A DNA stretch of 58,197 bases from Amphritea sp. (GTDB lineage Bacteria; Pseudomonadota; Gammaproteobacteria; Pseudomonadales; Balneatricaceae). The notes under the pieces were generated by a model. It worked only from the letters and a program-made list of their open reading frames with translations. It made no database searches and had not been told where the DNA came from. The stretch is from positions 1 through 58,197 of the forward strand of contig NZ_JADGEW010000027.1 in the NCBI RefSeq assembly GCF_016744155.1, read 5' to 3'. A program made the translations under genes and the position numbers. Below, piece after piece: positions 8,863-17,559 of this stretch (positions are counted from its first letter, which is position 1; the number at the start of each line of letters is the position of its first letter).

Positions 8863-10092
8863 ATGCGTATTTCAACGGCTCAGATATTCAATCGCAGTGC
8901 TGACAATCTCACTAGTACTAGTAATCGTCTTTACGAGCTCCAAGAGCAGTTGTCGACGGGTAAACGTATTCTTCAGCCATCTGACGACCCTCTGGCTTCT
9001 GCCCAGATTCTAAAATTGACCAAAGAGGTCGAAAAGACTGAGCAGTATCAAGATAATATTGATATCTCTCGTCGGCGTCTCAGTCTTGAAGAGACAACGT
9101 TAGATGCCGTTAACGATGCGACACTGAGAGTTAAAGAGTTGGCGATACAGGCAAATAGCGGAGCTGTAACGGATACGGACCGTTCATTGATTGCCAGTGA
9201 GCTGGGAGAGCTTGAAAAACAGTTATTCGGCTTAATGAACACAAAAGATGTCCAGGGAGAATATCTTTTTTCTGGTTATAAAGGCTTCGATGCTGCCTAT
9301 AGTTATGACGGAGCCACCGATAAGTATATTTTCAATGGTGATGAGGGACGCCGTTCTATTCAGATTGGCCCGGACACCAAGATGGCTTCGACAGACTCAG
9401 GTTTTGACGTTTTCGAAAATGTAAATTCTGTACTGACTTTAGCGCCGACCGTAGGAGCAGAATTTTCTGAACGCATTATTACCGATTTTGAGACATTTCA
9501 GAGCTTTACGGATAACCGTGGCCCGGCGACCATAACGTTTGATACTGGTGCCGGTACTTATACGGTAACGGATGCTGTGGGAGATCCGGTCTTCAGTGGT
9601 AACCCCGCAGTAGAGCTAACCAATATTAGTTATCAACAGGGTGATTCGGTTGAGTTTGAAGGGGTGAAGTTGGTGATAGATAACCCTGCGAATGGTGCTG
9701 TTGTCCTTGATACAGAAACCCAGCGCACCAATGTATTGAATATGGTGCATGAGCTGACAGCAGCTTTGAAAGGAATAGATACTGAGGATGATCTGCAGGG
9801 TAATGATAAGCTGAATCAGGCGGTTAGCTTTGCGTTGTTGCAGATGGAAAGTATTCAGGAGAAGAACATTGAAACCCGAGGTAGTCTCGGTGGGCGGGTT
9901 AATACCTTGGATGCGCAACAAGATGTGAATGTTGAGCTTTTATTGCATACCAAAGATGCGCGGTCATCTTTTCAAGATCTGGATTACAACGAAGCGATTA
10001 GCCAGTTTACACTGCAGGAAACCGCTTTGAATGCCGCTTATGGCAGCTTCGCTAAGATTCAGAATCTAAGCCTGTTTAACTATCTCAACTGA
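8863..10092 (+). CDS. flgL: Hook-associated protein 3, FlgL
   Basis: FlgL is the second hook-filament junction protein and resembles flagellin at both ends. The N-terminus (RISTAQIFNRSADNL, then LQEQLSTGKRILQPSDDP) and the C-terminal helix (LDYNEAISQFTLQETALNAA) are diagnostic. At 409 residues it is longer than in enterics, with an extra central domain. A GCGAGG ribosome site precedes the ATG. It is the last gene of the flgF-L unit and ends 18 bases before a bidirectional terminator. Confidence 0.96.
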   Translation: MRISTAQIFNRSADNLTSTSNRLYELQEQLSTGKRILQPSDDPLASAQILKLTKEVEKTEQYQDNIDISRRRLSLEETTLDAVNDATLRVKELAIQANSGAVTDTDRSLIASELGELEKQLFGLMNTKDVQGEYLFSGYKGFDAAYSYDGATDKYIFNGDEGRRSIQIGPDTKMASTDSGFDVFENVNSVLTLAPTVGAEFSERIITDFETFQSFTDNRGPATITFDTGAGTYTVTDAVGDPVFSGNPAVELTNISYQQGDSVEFEGVKLVIDNPANGAVVLDTETQRTNVLNMVHELTAALKGIDTEDDLQGNDKLNQAVSFALLQMESIQEKNIETRGSLGGRVNTLDAQQDVNVELLLHTKDARSSFQDLDYNEAISQFTLQETALNAAYGSFAKIQNLSLFNYLN

Positions 10093-10110
10093 TTAGTTAT
10101 TCATTGACTA

Positions 10111-10137
10111 AAAAGCCCGGTATAGCCGGGCTTTTTG
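10111..10137. terminator. Bidirectional terminator between flgL and fliT-like gene
   Basis: AAAAGCCCGG and CCGGGCTTTT form a ten-bp stem with a five-base loop. T tracts follow on both strands (CTTTTT on the plus strand; the A run gives T on the minus strand). It lies between the convergent ends of flgL and the fliD-fliS-fliT block, so it probably serves both. Confidence 0.88.
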
Positions 10138-10163
10138 TTGTGTTGCAATTGGATAAATCCTTG

Positions 10164-10538
10164 TTACAGATCTTGTGCTTGCTGGTAGGCTTTAATGCTG
10201 CGCTTAGCTTTCTTCGTTTGACTGGACAGATTCAGCAAGGACTGGCGTCGGGTGCTAATGGCTTCAACAAGGGTTTGGTGATTGCTCTGTAATCTGGCTA
10301 TCTGCCCTTTAAGCTGTTCAACATCATCGGCGCTGAGCTGTTCAAAGGGTAACTTGCGAATAAGTGTATCCTGCTGCTGAATCAGTGCGGCGAGAGGCGT
10401 TTCATTCTCAGTATCAGTATCTTCAGGTGCTTCAATGCCGCTATCTGCTTTTATATAAGCAAAAATTTCTTGCTGCAAGCGTTCTGTTTCTGCAAACCCC
10501 TGCAGCCAGCGGGTGGCGGCAGGGCTGTACTCTGTCAT
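10164..10538 (-). CDS. fliT: FliT-like flagellar export chaperone (putative)
   Basis: This 124-residue, mostly helical, Gln/Glu/Lys-rich protein follows fliS with only three bases between the fliS stop and its ATG. FliT proteins are small helical chaperones for the cap protein FliD and often occupy this position. Sequence conservation of FliT is low and I see no decisive motif, so the call rests on size, composition and place after fliS. An internal acidic stretch (EAPEDTDTENE) separates two predicted helical parts. Confidence 0.6.
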   Translation of the reverse strand: MTEYSPAATRWLQGFAETERLQQEIFAYIKADSGIEAPEDTDTENETPLAALIQQQDTLIRKLPFEQLSADDVEQLKGQIARLQSNHQTLVEAISTRRQSLLNLSSQTKKAKRSIKAYQQAQDL

Positions 10539-10541
10539 TGA

Positions 10542-10955
10542 CTACTTTTCCACAGGGCTTTGGGTGTTGTGATGTTCTGCCGGGATCTGTTCCCAGGCTG
10601 ACTTAACCTCCAGCAGCAGTTGAATCACTTCATCCAGCTTTTCGACAGAGGACTCTACATTGGCTTTCATTAGCGTGTCTGCCATATAGATATAGAGGTT
10701 ATCAAGATTCTGGGCGATTTCATTGTTTTCAGTATCGCTCAGCGAGGCCTGTAGGCCACCTAGAATCGAGATTGCTTTACTCAGGCTCGTTCCCTTGAGT
10801 TCGGTGTCCTGACGCTCGATAGCGCCTTTAGCGGTCGCGATACTCCCAAGAGCACCGTTCATCAGCATCAACACTTGCTGGTGAGGGGTTGCGTGGGCCA
10901 ATGCTGAATTAAGGCTTACTTTCTGATACTGCTGAGAAGCAAGGTTACGGTTCAT
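10542..10955 (-). CDS. fliS: Flagellin chaperone FliS
   Basis: FliS binds the flagellin C-terminus in the cytoplasm and keeps it unfolded until export. The 137-residue product shows the family pattern: a start around NRNLASQQYQKVSLNSA, then ATPHQQVLMLMNGALGSIATAK, and a later conserved part (NLDNLYIYMADTLMKANVE). An in-frame TTG two codons upstream is rejected because the AAGGA ribosome site lies six bases ahead of the ATG. It follows fliD after 58 bases and precedes the fliT-like gene. Confidence 0.93.
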   Translation of the reverse strand: MNRNLASQQYQKVSLNSALAHATPHQQVLMLMNGALGSIATAKGAIERQDTELKGTSLSKAISILGGLQASLSDTENNEIAQNLDNLYIYMADTLMKANVESSVEKLDEVIQLLLEVKSAWEQIPAEHHNTQSPVEK

Positions 10956-11013
10956 GGTCAATCCTTAAAAATGTGACAAACATCAGGCATATTGAGCTAA
11001 CGTCTGTGTGAAG

Positions 11014-12411
11014 TTATTTTGTTTGGCGTACGACGCCTGGCAGATTATCCAATGCGGATGTCAGCCACTGCCCGGTGGAATTGAGTTGGGCAACAATCAG
11101 GTCCATCGCATTAAACTGTTTATAAAGTCGAGCTTCAAGTTTAGCGCTACGGTAATCAAGAGCCGTTCGCTCTTCGGTAATATCTTTTAGTTTATCGTTT
11201 ATCGAATCTGTGCGGCCATCAATGGTGCCGTTGGTCTGAAGGTAGTTCTCCAGAATGATATCGATCTGAAAGGCAACGCCCTTAGGGTCGTCTGCAAACA
11301 GTGTTGTCACACCGGCATAATCATCGGCAAGTGCGGTATCCAGTTTGCTACCGTCTAGCTCAAGTGTACCGTCACTATTGGTGGTAATGCCGATTGATGC
11401 CAGGGATGTATAGTTACTGTCACTGTTTTCAATTCGATTGGTTAGGGTGTTACGAATCTGGCGTTCGATACTGGTGATGAGTGAATCGCCAAACAGAGTG
11501 CCCGAAGCCTCTGTTTCAGCGTTATAACTGGTTTGTTCGTTGATCAGTGCAATCAGCTCGTTATAGCCATCGACCAGTGTTGTAATCTGGTTTTTGATTG
11601 CACTGCTGTTCTCGCTGACTGATAGCGTAATAGGTTCGCCAACATTGCTGGTTTTAAGTGTAATGGTGGCGTCAGGGATAACATCGGTGATGGTATTGGT
11701 AGCGCTGGTCATTGGCTGGCCATCAACACTGAATACCGCATCGGCAGCGCCGGTCACTTGATCGTAAGCGCCGGTTATATCGCCATTAACATCGGCCGCA
11801 CCTGCGCTGTAGTCGTAAATACTCAGGTCACCAGTAGTCGTGGTGCCGGTGATGGTTAGCGCATTTTCGGCACCGGTTTCATCAGCGGTAAAGACCAGTC
11901 GAGCACTACCATTCACATTCAAAATGGTCGCAGTTACACCGATATTATCAGTAGCGTTGTTGATGGCATCGCGAACGCTTTCAATCGTGGTGTTGTTAGT
12001 GGCGTCGAGTGTTACTGAAAAGCTGCCACCGGCGTCGGAAAACTCAAGGGTGCCCTCGCTGATAACATAATCTTGTTGCGTCACCAGTTTCTGAGCGGTT
12101 GCCAGGCTAGTAACTTCAAGGGAGTAACTGCCAGCGGCCGCATCGTTGTCGGCGCTGAAACCGGCAATTACTGAATCAGACGATGAAGAGGTGCGGTTAC
12201 TAAAGGTGGCGGCGTCTTTTAAGCCGCTAAATTTACTTTGAAATTCTGATAAGGCGCTCTTTAGCAGGCCAACAGCAGAGAGTTCAGCTTGCAGATTTAC
12301 TTCTTTTTGAGCGAGTCGATTAAGCTTTGGTTCTCGTTCTGCGGCGACCAGATCGGGCACAAGATTTTTGATATCGATACCGGAGCCGATACCGGGGGAT
12401 GAAATGGCCAT
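11014..12411 (-). CDS. fliD: Filament cap protein FliD (HAP2)
   Basis: FliD forms the pentameric cap under which flagellin subunits fold. The 465-residue length is typical. The N-terminus (ISSPGIGSGIDIKNLVPDLVAAE) and the C-terminal coil (RLYKQFNAMDLIVAQLNSTGQWL) are characteristic. A central Thr/Asp-rich domain matches the variable exposed part. A GAGGT ribosome site precedes the ATG. It lies between flaG (49 bases upstream) and fliS and is probably co-transcribed with them. Confidence 0.96.
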   Translation of the reverse strand: MAISSPGIGSGIDIKNLVPDLVAAEREPKLNRLAQKEVNLQAELSAVGLLKSALSEFQSKFSGLKDAATFSNRTSSSSDSVIAGFSADNDAAAGSYSLEVTSLATAQKLVTQQDYVISEGTLEFSDAGGSFSVTLDATNNTTIESVRDAINNATDNIGVTATILNVNGSARLVFTADETGAENALTITGTTTTGDLSIYDYSAGAADVNGDITGAYDQVTGAADAVFSVDGQPMTSATNTITDVIPDATITLKTSNVGEPITLSVSENSSAIKNQITTLVDGYNELIALINEQTSYNAETEASGTLFGDSLITSIERQIRNTLTNRIENSDSNYTSLASIGITTNSDGTLELDGSKLDTALADDYAGVTTLFADDPKGVAFQIDIILENYLQTNGTIDGRTDSINDKLKDITEERTALDYRSAKLEARLYKQFNAMDLIVAQLNSTGQWLTSALDNLPGVVRQTK

Positions 12412-12460
12412 AACTACCTCGTCTTACTATTCTCTTAAATTAGAGAAGCAGGAAAGCGGG

Positions 12461-12832
12461 TTATGCTTTCTCGCTGAACAGCAGATTATTCATCTGCTCG
12501 ATATGTTTACTGATTGCGATAAAGTCTTCCGATGGTATCTGACGTACTAACTCATCGTTAGATGTATCAATGACCCTGATTATCGTTTTTCCTGCGGCAA
12601 TATCAACAGTGAAGTTGAGGGTGCGCTTGAACTGCGACATAAAGTCATTTATAGCGGCCACAGTTTCGTGGAGCGCTTCAGTGTTCTGTTCGGACAGCTC
12701 TGCAGGACTTGGCCCTGCTGGCTTCTCAACAGGCTTTTGTTGGGACTGCTGCGGCTGCTCGGGTTTTACCGTTGCATCCACTGCGGGCTTTACATTGGCC
12801 TGAGCGGAAGAGACTTGTATTTCACTGGACAT
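12461..12832 (-). CDS. flaG: FlaG family protein
   Basis: This is a 123-residue FlaG. Its role is poorly defined; in Vibrio and Pseudomonas relatives it affects filament length. The N-terminal half is low-complexity (Pro/Gln/Lys-rich). The conserved C-terminal half has LNFTVDIAAGKTIIRVIDTS and LVRQIPSEDF, diagnostic of FlaG. A GGAGG ribosome site precedes the ATG. It lies between fliC, which has its own terminator, and fliD. I found no clear promoter in the 78-base gap, so it may depend on read-through or an unrecognised promoter. Confidence 0.92.
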   Translation of the reverse strand: MSSEIQVSSAQANVKPAVDATVKPEQPQQSQQKPVEKPAGPSPAELSEQNTEALHETVAAINDFMSQFKRTLNFTVDIAAGKTIIRVIDTSNDELVRQIPSEDFIAISKHIEQMNNLLFSEKA

Positions 12833-12853
12833 GATATACCTCCTTTCTCAGCT

Positions 12854-12879
12854 AAAAAGGGCGGGCAAAGCCCGCCCTT
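12854..12879 (-). terminator. Rho-independent terminator of fliC
   Basis: On the minus strand an eight-to-ten-bp GC-rich stem (GGGCGGGC / GCCCGCCC) has a three-base loop and is followed by five T. It starts about 30 bases after the fliC stop. This is expected for a very highly transcribed flagellin gene. Confidence 0.9.
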
Positions 12880-12910
12880 CTTCTAGTCTAGCTAGTTTAG
12901 TGCTTTATGC

Positions 12911-14416
12911 TTACTGTAGCAGAGACAGTACGCCCTGTGGCAAAGTATTTGCCTGAGCCAGCATCGCAGTACCCGCCTGCTGAAGAATCTGGTTCTTAGT
13001 CAGGTTGGCTGTTTCAGCGGCAAAGTCAGCATCCAAGATACGAGCTCGTGCGGCAGAAACGTTCTCACTGATGTTACTCAGGTTAGAGATTGTACTTTCC
13101 AGACGGTTTTGAACCGCACCGAGGTCTGCCCGGGATTCAGTGATAAAAGCCAGTGCCTGGTCGATTACTTCCAATGCGGAGTTTGAACCGCTTTGAGTAC
13201 TTACATCCACATCTGCTACCTGAGAGATAGTTGAAGAAGCGGATGTGGCACCAAGAGCTGCTGTTGCAGATGAAGTTATGCCGTATGAACCACCTGAAGA
13301 ATAGTCAACGCTGCCGCCTACAGTTACGCTATCGGTGTTAGTACCAGTAGTAGTCGCATCAGTAAGGCTGGCAATTGCAGTTGTGCCATCACTCTGAAAA
13401 ACATCAAGTGCTACATCGCCATCAGTACCATTTAGGGCGCTAGAAATACCAATGTTGTATCCGCTTGCTTGTGTAAGAGTGATCTGTGATAGGTCATCAG
13501 ATAACTCTGCACTTACACCGGTAGAGGCTGCTTCGGCATTAATTGCGCTTGCAACAGCAGTCAGGTCTGTTGGGTCAGTAATAGCAGCACTGATTGTCTT
13601 TTCACTACCTATCGCGGTGTTTGTGCCTGTATATGACCCCAAAGTAAATGTCAGGGTTTCAGCAGCGGCTAAACCGGCACCTGCATCAATAACGACTTTA
13701 GTTTCTGCAGTTGCTGTTACGCCAGTTGTTCCAGATTGGCCGTTTACAGCGTTTGCGATAGCGAATGCAGTATCGTTAGCAGAAGTTGTAACGGTAGCAA
13801 CAGAGTTACCGTTAATTGTCAGGGTCTCACCTGCATAGGCATTTGCTACAAGAGCTGCATTTGCAGCAACTGTTGCGCCAAGTTCTTCTGCACCAGCAAC
13901 CTGATGTGCTCCCATACTGGTAGCACGTGCAGCACCAATGCTAACGCTGATAGTTTCACCAGCATTTGCACCAACGTGGAATTTAGCAGCTGAGAAAGAA
14001 CCATCCAAGATTTTCTTGCTGTTAAAGGTAGTGGTATCCGCTATACGGTTTAGCTCGGATTGAAGCTGAGAAACTTCTTTCTGGATGTTAGCGCGGTCAG
14101 AATCACTGTTAGTGTCGTTGGCAGACTGAATAGCCAGCTCACGCATCCGCTGCAGGATGTTAGTAGACTCACCCAGTGCGCCTTCAGCGGTTTGTGCCAG
14201 AGAGATACCATCGTTGGCGTTACGAACCGCCTGGTTTAGACCTCGAATCTGAGATGTCATACGATCGGAGATCGCAAGACCTGCTGCGTCATCTTTAGCA
14301 CTGTTGATACGTAGACCAGAAGATAGACGCTGCAGAGATGTCTGCAGGTCGCTCTGAGATTTGCTCAGGTTGTTTTGAGCGTTTAGTGAAGCGATGTTTG
14401 TATTGATACCAGCCAT
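12911..14416 (-). CDS. fliC: Flagellin FliC
   Basis: This is the major filament subunit, 501 residues, and the only flagellin gene in the window. The conserved N-terminal D0/D1 ([17 protein letters not shown], then [19 protein letters not shown]) and C-terminal D0 ([20 protein letters not shown]) are unmistakable. The middle (about residues 170-400) is Ala/Thr/Ser-rich and variable, forming the surface domain. An AAGGAGA ribosome site precedes the ATG. A sigma28 promoter lies about 105 bases upstream and a strong terminator follows. Confidence 0.98.
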   Translation of the reverse strand: MAGINTNIASLNAQNNLSKSQSDLQTSLQRLSSGLRINSAKDDAAGLAISDRMTSQIRGLNQAVRNANDGISLAQTAEGALGESTNILQRMRELAIQSANDTNSDSDRANIQKEVSQLQSELNRIADTTTFNSKKILDGSFSAAKFHVGANAGETISVSIGAARATSMGAHQVAGAEELGATVAANAALVANAYAGETLTINGNSVATVTTSANDTAFAIANAVNGQSGTTGVTATAETKVVIDAGAGLAAAETLTFTLGSYTGTNTAIGSEKTISAAITDPTDLTAVASAINAEAASTGVSAELSDDLSQITLTQASGYNIGISSALNGTDGDVALDVFQSDGTTAIASLTDATTTGTNTDSVTVGGSVDYSSGGSYGITSSATAALGATSASSTISQVADVDVSTQSGSNSALEVIDQALAFITESRADLGAVQNRLESTISNLSNISENVSAARARILDADFAAETANLTKNQILQQAGTAMLAQANTLPQGVLSLLQ

Positions 14417-14521
14417 TTGATCATCTCCTTAACCTAACCGGTTTTGAAGTCCCCCCGGTTGGTTTTTTTGAGCTTTCGAGGCGGCAACGCCACCTCACTA
14501 ATAATTTAATTCGTGAAAGGG

Positions 14522-14548
14522 TTAACGGCGCGCTGTTTTGAAACTTTA
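14522..14548 (-). promoter_or_regulatory. Sigma28 (FliA) promoter of fliC
   Basis: On the minus strand TAAAGTTT (14548-14541) is followed after exactly 11 bases by GCCGTTAA (14529-14522). The consensus is TAAAGTTT-N11-GCCGATAA, so the -35 is perfect and the -10 has one change. Transcription would start near 14515, leaving a leader of about 100 bases. Confidence 0.9.
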
Positions 14549-14770
14549 GGGGCCTGTTAGAGAAAAATTCGTAATTAATGAGTTTTTTTACTAAAACCCT
14601 TGTATTACTGGGGCTTAAAGCCAAAAAAGTGAATGCCCATTTTGTGTACTGTTTTACTAAAGAGGTGTTAATAGGGTTTTCTATATGGGGCAAAAGAGAG
14701 TGTTTAAGGTTAATGTTACAGGGCGCGTCAAAAAAACATCACTCACTTGGCTTGTCTTTTCTTATGTTAT

Positions 14771-14784
14771 GTCATAAATTTGAC
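14771..14784. promoter_or_regulatory. Candidate FleQ box upstream of fleQ
   Basis: GTCATAAATTTGAC is a GTCA-N6-TGAC inverted repeat, 11 of 14 positions matching the Pseudomonas FleQ consensus as I recall it (GTCAATAAATTGAC). It lies 66 bases before the fleQ ATG and overlaps a possible -35 (TTGACG), a position that would allow FleQ to repress its own gene. Function is inferred. Confidence 0.55.
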
Positions 14785-14850
14785 GTAGTGTTATTTACTG
14801 TTAGGTTTTTCTGAAACTTACACATGATTATCGGTTAGTTTGGTATCGCT

Positions 14851-16326
14851 ATGGGCAGCCCTTTACAGATTATATTTATAGATGACGATGCGGCTTCCCG
14901 TGCGCAGCTGTCAGAACGGCTTAGCTTTGCTGATATCAGTCATGCCACAACCAATTATGTGTCCTGGTTGCAGGGCGATATAACAGACCCCGGTGATAGA
15001 TCAGTTATCTGGTTAGGGCATTGTTCACTGCCGATCTCGCTTGAAAAGTTGATGCATCAGTTTGATCAACTGGATGACACGCTGCCGGTTATTGCAGTCT
15101 CACCCTGGCCAGAGCTGGATCAGCTCTCTCAGAAACTCCAGGAAAAGATCATCGGTCGGCTAAATCCTGATGCCAGCCTTGAAGCGCTAACGGTGATGTT
15201 GCACCGGGCGCTGATCTATCGACAGCTGCAACTTCAGTATGCAGGTCAACCCGATCTTTTCTCGCCTAAGTCCGTTGCCAGTCAGTTTGAGGGAATGGTT
15301 GGTCATAGTGATGCGATGGCGCTGGTGCGTAAGATGATCAGTCAGGTGGCGGGACGTGACGTAAATGTCCTGATTACCGGGGAGAGTGGTACCGGTAAAG
15401 AGATCGTTGCGAATAATTTGCATAAAGCCTCAAAACGATCAGCAGGGCCTTTTGTGCCGGTTAATTGCGGAGCTATTCCCGCAGATTTGCTTGAAAGTGA
15501 GTTGTTCGGCCATGAGAAAGGGGCGTTTACCGGAGCGATCAGTTCCCGTGCCGGACGTTTTGAACTGGCCAATGGCGGTACGCTGTTTCTGGATGAGATC
15601 GGGGATATGCCGTTGCCGATGCAGGTGAAATTGCTGCGGGTGTTACAGGAACGCTGTTTTGAAAGGGTCGGTGGCAGCAATACCATCGATTGTGATGTGA
15701 GGATTATTGCCGCGACCCATCGAGATCTTGATCAGATGATTATCGATGGCAGCTTTCGTGAAGATCTCTACTATCGTCTGAATGTGTTTCCCATCGATAT
15801 GCCCCGCTTGCGCTCCCGTATTGAGGATATCCCCCCGCTGGTTGATGAATTTACTCGCCGATTAGCCAAGGACGGGTTTGGTCGTTTGCGGTTTCATCCG
15901 GCGGCGATCCGTTCGCTGCAGGGCCATGACTGGGCGGGTAATATTCGCGAACTGGCAAACCTGGTTGAACGCTTAGCTATCCTTTACCCGGATGCGGTGG
16001 TGGGGGTGAGCGAGTTGCCCGAGAAGTTTCGTCACATAGATGAGCCGGACCCAGGGCTATATAAAGGCAACGATCAGCGAAAAGATGACAGTTCTGGTGA
16101 ATGTGCTGCAGAACCTTCTGTTGAGGAATATAAAGGGGCGAATGCCCATGAGCTACCTGAGCAGGGTATGGACTTGAAGCAGCATCTGGAAAAAATTGAA
16201 CGGGGCTATATTAAGCAGGCGCTGGAACAAACCACCGGAGTGGTTGCGCGGGCTGCTGATCTGTTACAGATACGCCGTACAACTCTAGTGGAAAAAATGC
16301 GTAAATATGGAATTCAGCGGAAATAA
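14851..16326 (+). CDS. fleQ: FleQ, sigma54-dependent master flagellar regulator
   Basis: FleQ is the enhancer-binding protein at the top of the polar flagellar cascade; in Pseudomonas it also binds c-di-GMP and FleN. The 491-residue protein has an N-terminal receiver-like FleQ domain (FIDDDAASRAQL), an AAA+ domain with Walker A GESGTGKE and the sigma54-contact loop GAFTGA, and a Fis-type helix-turn-helix end (TGVVARAADLLQIRRTTLVEK). The RLNVFP segment and GGTLFLDEIGDMP Walker B are intact. No good ribosome site precedes the ATG, but no other in-frame start is available. fleS starts two bases after the stop. Confidence 0.95.
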   Translation: MGSPLQIIFIDDDAASRAQLSERLSFADISHATTNYVSWLQGDITDPGDRSVIWLGHCSLPISLEKLMHQFDQLDDTLPVIAVSPWPELDQLSQKLQEKIIGRLNPDASLEALTVMLHRALIYRQLQLQYAGQPDLFSPKSVASQFEGMVGHSDAMALVRKMISQVAGRDVNVLITGESGTGKEIVANNLHKASKRSAGPFVPVNCGAIPADLLESELFGHEKGAFTGAISSRAGRFELANGGTLFLDEIGDMPLPMQVKLLRVLQERCFERVGGSNTIDCDVRIIAATHRDLDQMIIDGSFREDLYYRLNVFPIDMPRLRSRIEDIPPLVDEFTRRLAKDGFGRLRFHPAAIRSLQGHDWAGNIRELANLVERLAILYPDAVVGVSELPEKFRHIDEPDPGLYKGNDQRKDDSSGECAAEPSVEEYKGANAHELPEQGMDLKQHLEKIERGYIKQALEQTTGVVARAADLLQIRRTTLVEKMRKYGIQRK

Positions 16327-16327
16327 T

Positions 16328-17425
16328 ATGAGCGCTGCCGAAAAAGAGATTACCGCCTTACAATCGCAAGTGGCTGAGCTACAGGCGCAGTTGGGTCAGT
16401 TGCAGCAGGCTAAGCAGAGTGCTGAAAAAGATCACCTGCGTACATCAGGCCGACTGGATGATCTGCTGAACCTGCTGCCGGCGGGTATTCTGGTAATAGA
16501 TAGTCGTGGTGAGGTTAGTCTTTGTAACCCAGCTGCAGATTCGTTGCTGGAAACCCCTTTGCAGGGTGAAAAATGGGTTTCGGTGATTAACCGTAGCTTT
16601 GCTCCCCGTAGCGATGATGGGCATGAGGTCTCTCTTAAAAGTGGTCGCAGAGTGAGTTTGCAGACCCGTTCCCTTGAAAATGAAGCGGGTCAGTTTGTTA
16701 TGTTGACGGATCAGACCGAAACCCGCTTATTGCAGGGCCGGTTGGCGCATTTTCAGCGGTTGTCAGAAATGGGGCGGATGATGGCCTCTCTTGCGCATCA
16801 GGTGCGTACGCCATTATCTGCGGCGCTTTTATATGCCAGTCATCTGATGAAACCGGAGTTGCGGCCGGAACAGCGGATTAAGTTTGCCGGTAAGGTAAAG
16901 TCTCGACTGGATAATCTCGAGTTGCAGGTGCGGGATATGCTGATTTTTGCCCGGGGGGAAACCCGGTTAGAAGATCAGCTAAGTATTGCCGAACTGTATC
17001 GAGAGCTGGAAGACGCGCTGGATATGCCTCTGCATAGCTGGGATGCCGATTGTGATTGCATCAATCATGTGCCGGACTTGCAGTTGAACTGTAATAAAGA
17101 CTCGCTTCTGGGTGCCATTATGAATCTGGTGAACAATGCGCTTCAGGCCGGGGGTAAGGGTACTGAGCTGGTGATTGAGGCGCGATTGGTGGGGGATAAA
17201 TTAGGTATTGAGGTACGGGATAACGGCCCGGGTATGGATGCTGAGCTTTGTAATAAAGTGATGGAGCCGTTTTTCTCGACCAAGTCCCATGGTACTGGGT
17301 TAGGGCTGGCTGTGGCTCAGGTAGTCGCCAAAGCGCATCATGGTGAGTTTATGTTGCGGTCCCAGCCGGGCATAGGTACGCAGGCGGGCTTTTTGATTCC
17401 CTATCAGACCAATGAAACAAATTAA
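16328..17425 (+). CDS. fleS: FleS, sensor histidine kinase of the flagellar cascade
   Basis: FleS phosphorylates FleR to switch on class III genes. The 365-residue protein has no membrane segment, so it is cytosolic. In order: an N-terminal coiled coil (Gln/Glu/Leu-rich), a PAS domain (about 45-130), a HisKA domain with the phospho-His in LAHQVRTPLSAAL, and an ATPase domain with N box NLVNNALQAG, G1 DNGPGMD and G2 GTGLGLAVA. ATG at 16307 lies inside fleQ; ATG at 16328 has a GCGGAA ribosome site and is preferred. It is tightly linked to fleQ and probably co-transcribed. Confidence 0.94.
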   Translation: MSAAEKEITALQSQVAELQAQLGQLQQAKQSAEKDHLRTSGRLDDLLNLLPAGILVIDSRGEVSLCNPAADSLLETPLQGEKWVSVINRSFAPRSDDGHEVSLKSGRRVSLQTRSLENEAGQFVMLTDQTETRLLQGRLAHFQRLSEMGRMMASLAHQVRTPLSAALLYASHLMKPELRPEQRIKFAGKVKSRLDNLELQVRDMLIFARGETRLEDQLSIAELYRELEDALDMPLHSWDADCDCINHVPDLQLNCNKDSLLGAIMNLVNNALQAGGKGTELVIEARLVGDKLGIEVRDNGPGMDAELCNKVMEPFFSTKSHGTGLGLAVAQVVAKAHHGEFMLRSQPGIGTQAGFLIPYQTNETN

Positions 17426-17444
17426 CATTCTGAAGCCTAAGCTC

Positions 17445-17514
17445 AGCTTAAAAAGTTCAGCACAGTAAGCTCAGCATAGAAAGTTAAGCGCAGTAAATTC
17501 AGCGCAGTAAATTG
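17445..17514. repeat. Five-copy 14-bp degenerate tandem repeat between fleS and fleR
   Basis: Five consecutive 14-base units start at 17445, 17459, 17473, 17487 and 17501. The last two differ by one base (AGCGCAGTAAATTC and AGCGCAGTAAATTG); the first three are diverged copies sharing AGC and a central A-rich part. The array fills half of the 134-base gap before fleR. A TATAAT follows at 17530-17535, 24 bases before the fleR ATG. Confidence 0.85.
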
Positions 17515-17559
17515 CAAAGCTGTAATACCTATAATAATGAAGGCAGGGCCGGGTAACTT

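Larger units (their letters stand above)
14417..14850. other. Divergent fliC-fleQ regulatory region
   Basis: This 434-base gap separates the divergent fliC and fleQ genes. On the minus strand it holds the fliC ribosome site and sigma28 promoter. On the fleQ side it holds a FleQ-box-like palindrome at 14771-14784, overlapped by a TTGACG that could act as a -35. I could not find a convincing -10 for fleQ or a strong ribosome site before its ATG. An open frame on the minus strand (14421-14693) overlaps the sigma28 promoter and looks non-coding. Confidence 0.7.

Noticed and set aside
12938-12955. Sigma54-like GGCAAATACTTTGC on the minus strand near the end of fliC, possibly for flaG
   Set aside because: The bases encode the conserved flagellin tail (AQANTLPQ), the -24 half is poor, and the fliC terminator would lie between it and flaG.
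14421-14693. A 90-codon minus-strand open frame upstream of fliC
   Set aside because: It covers the sigma28 promoter and leader of fliC, has no ribosome site or recognisable protein pattern, and its composition is that of non-coding AT-rich DNA.
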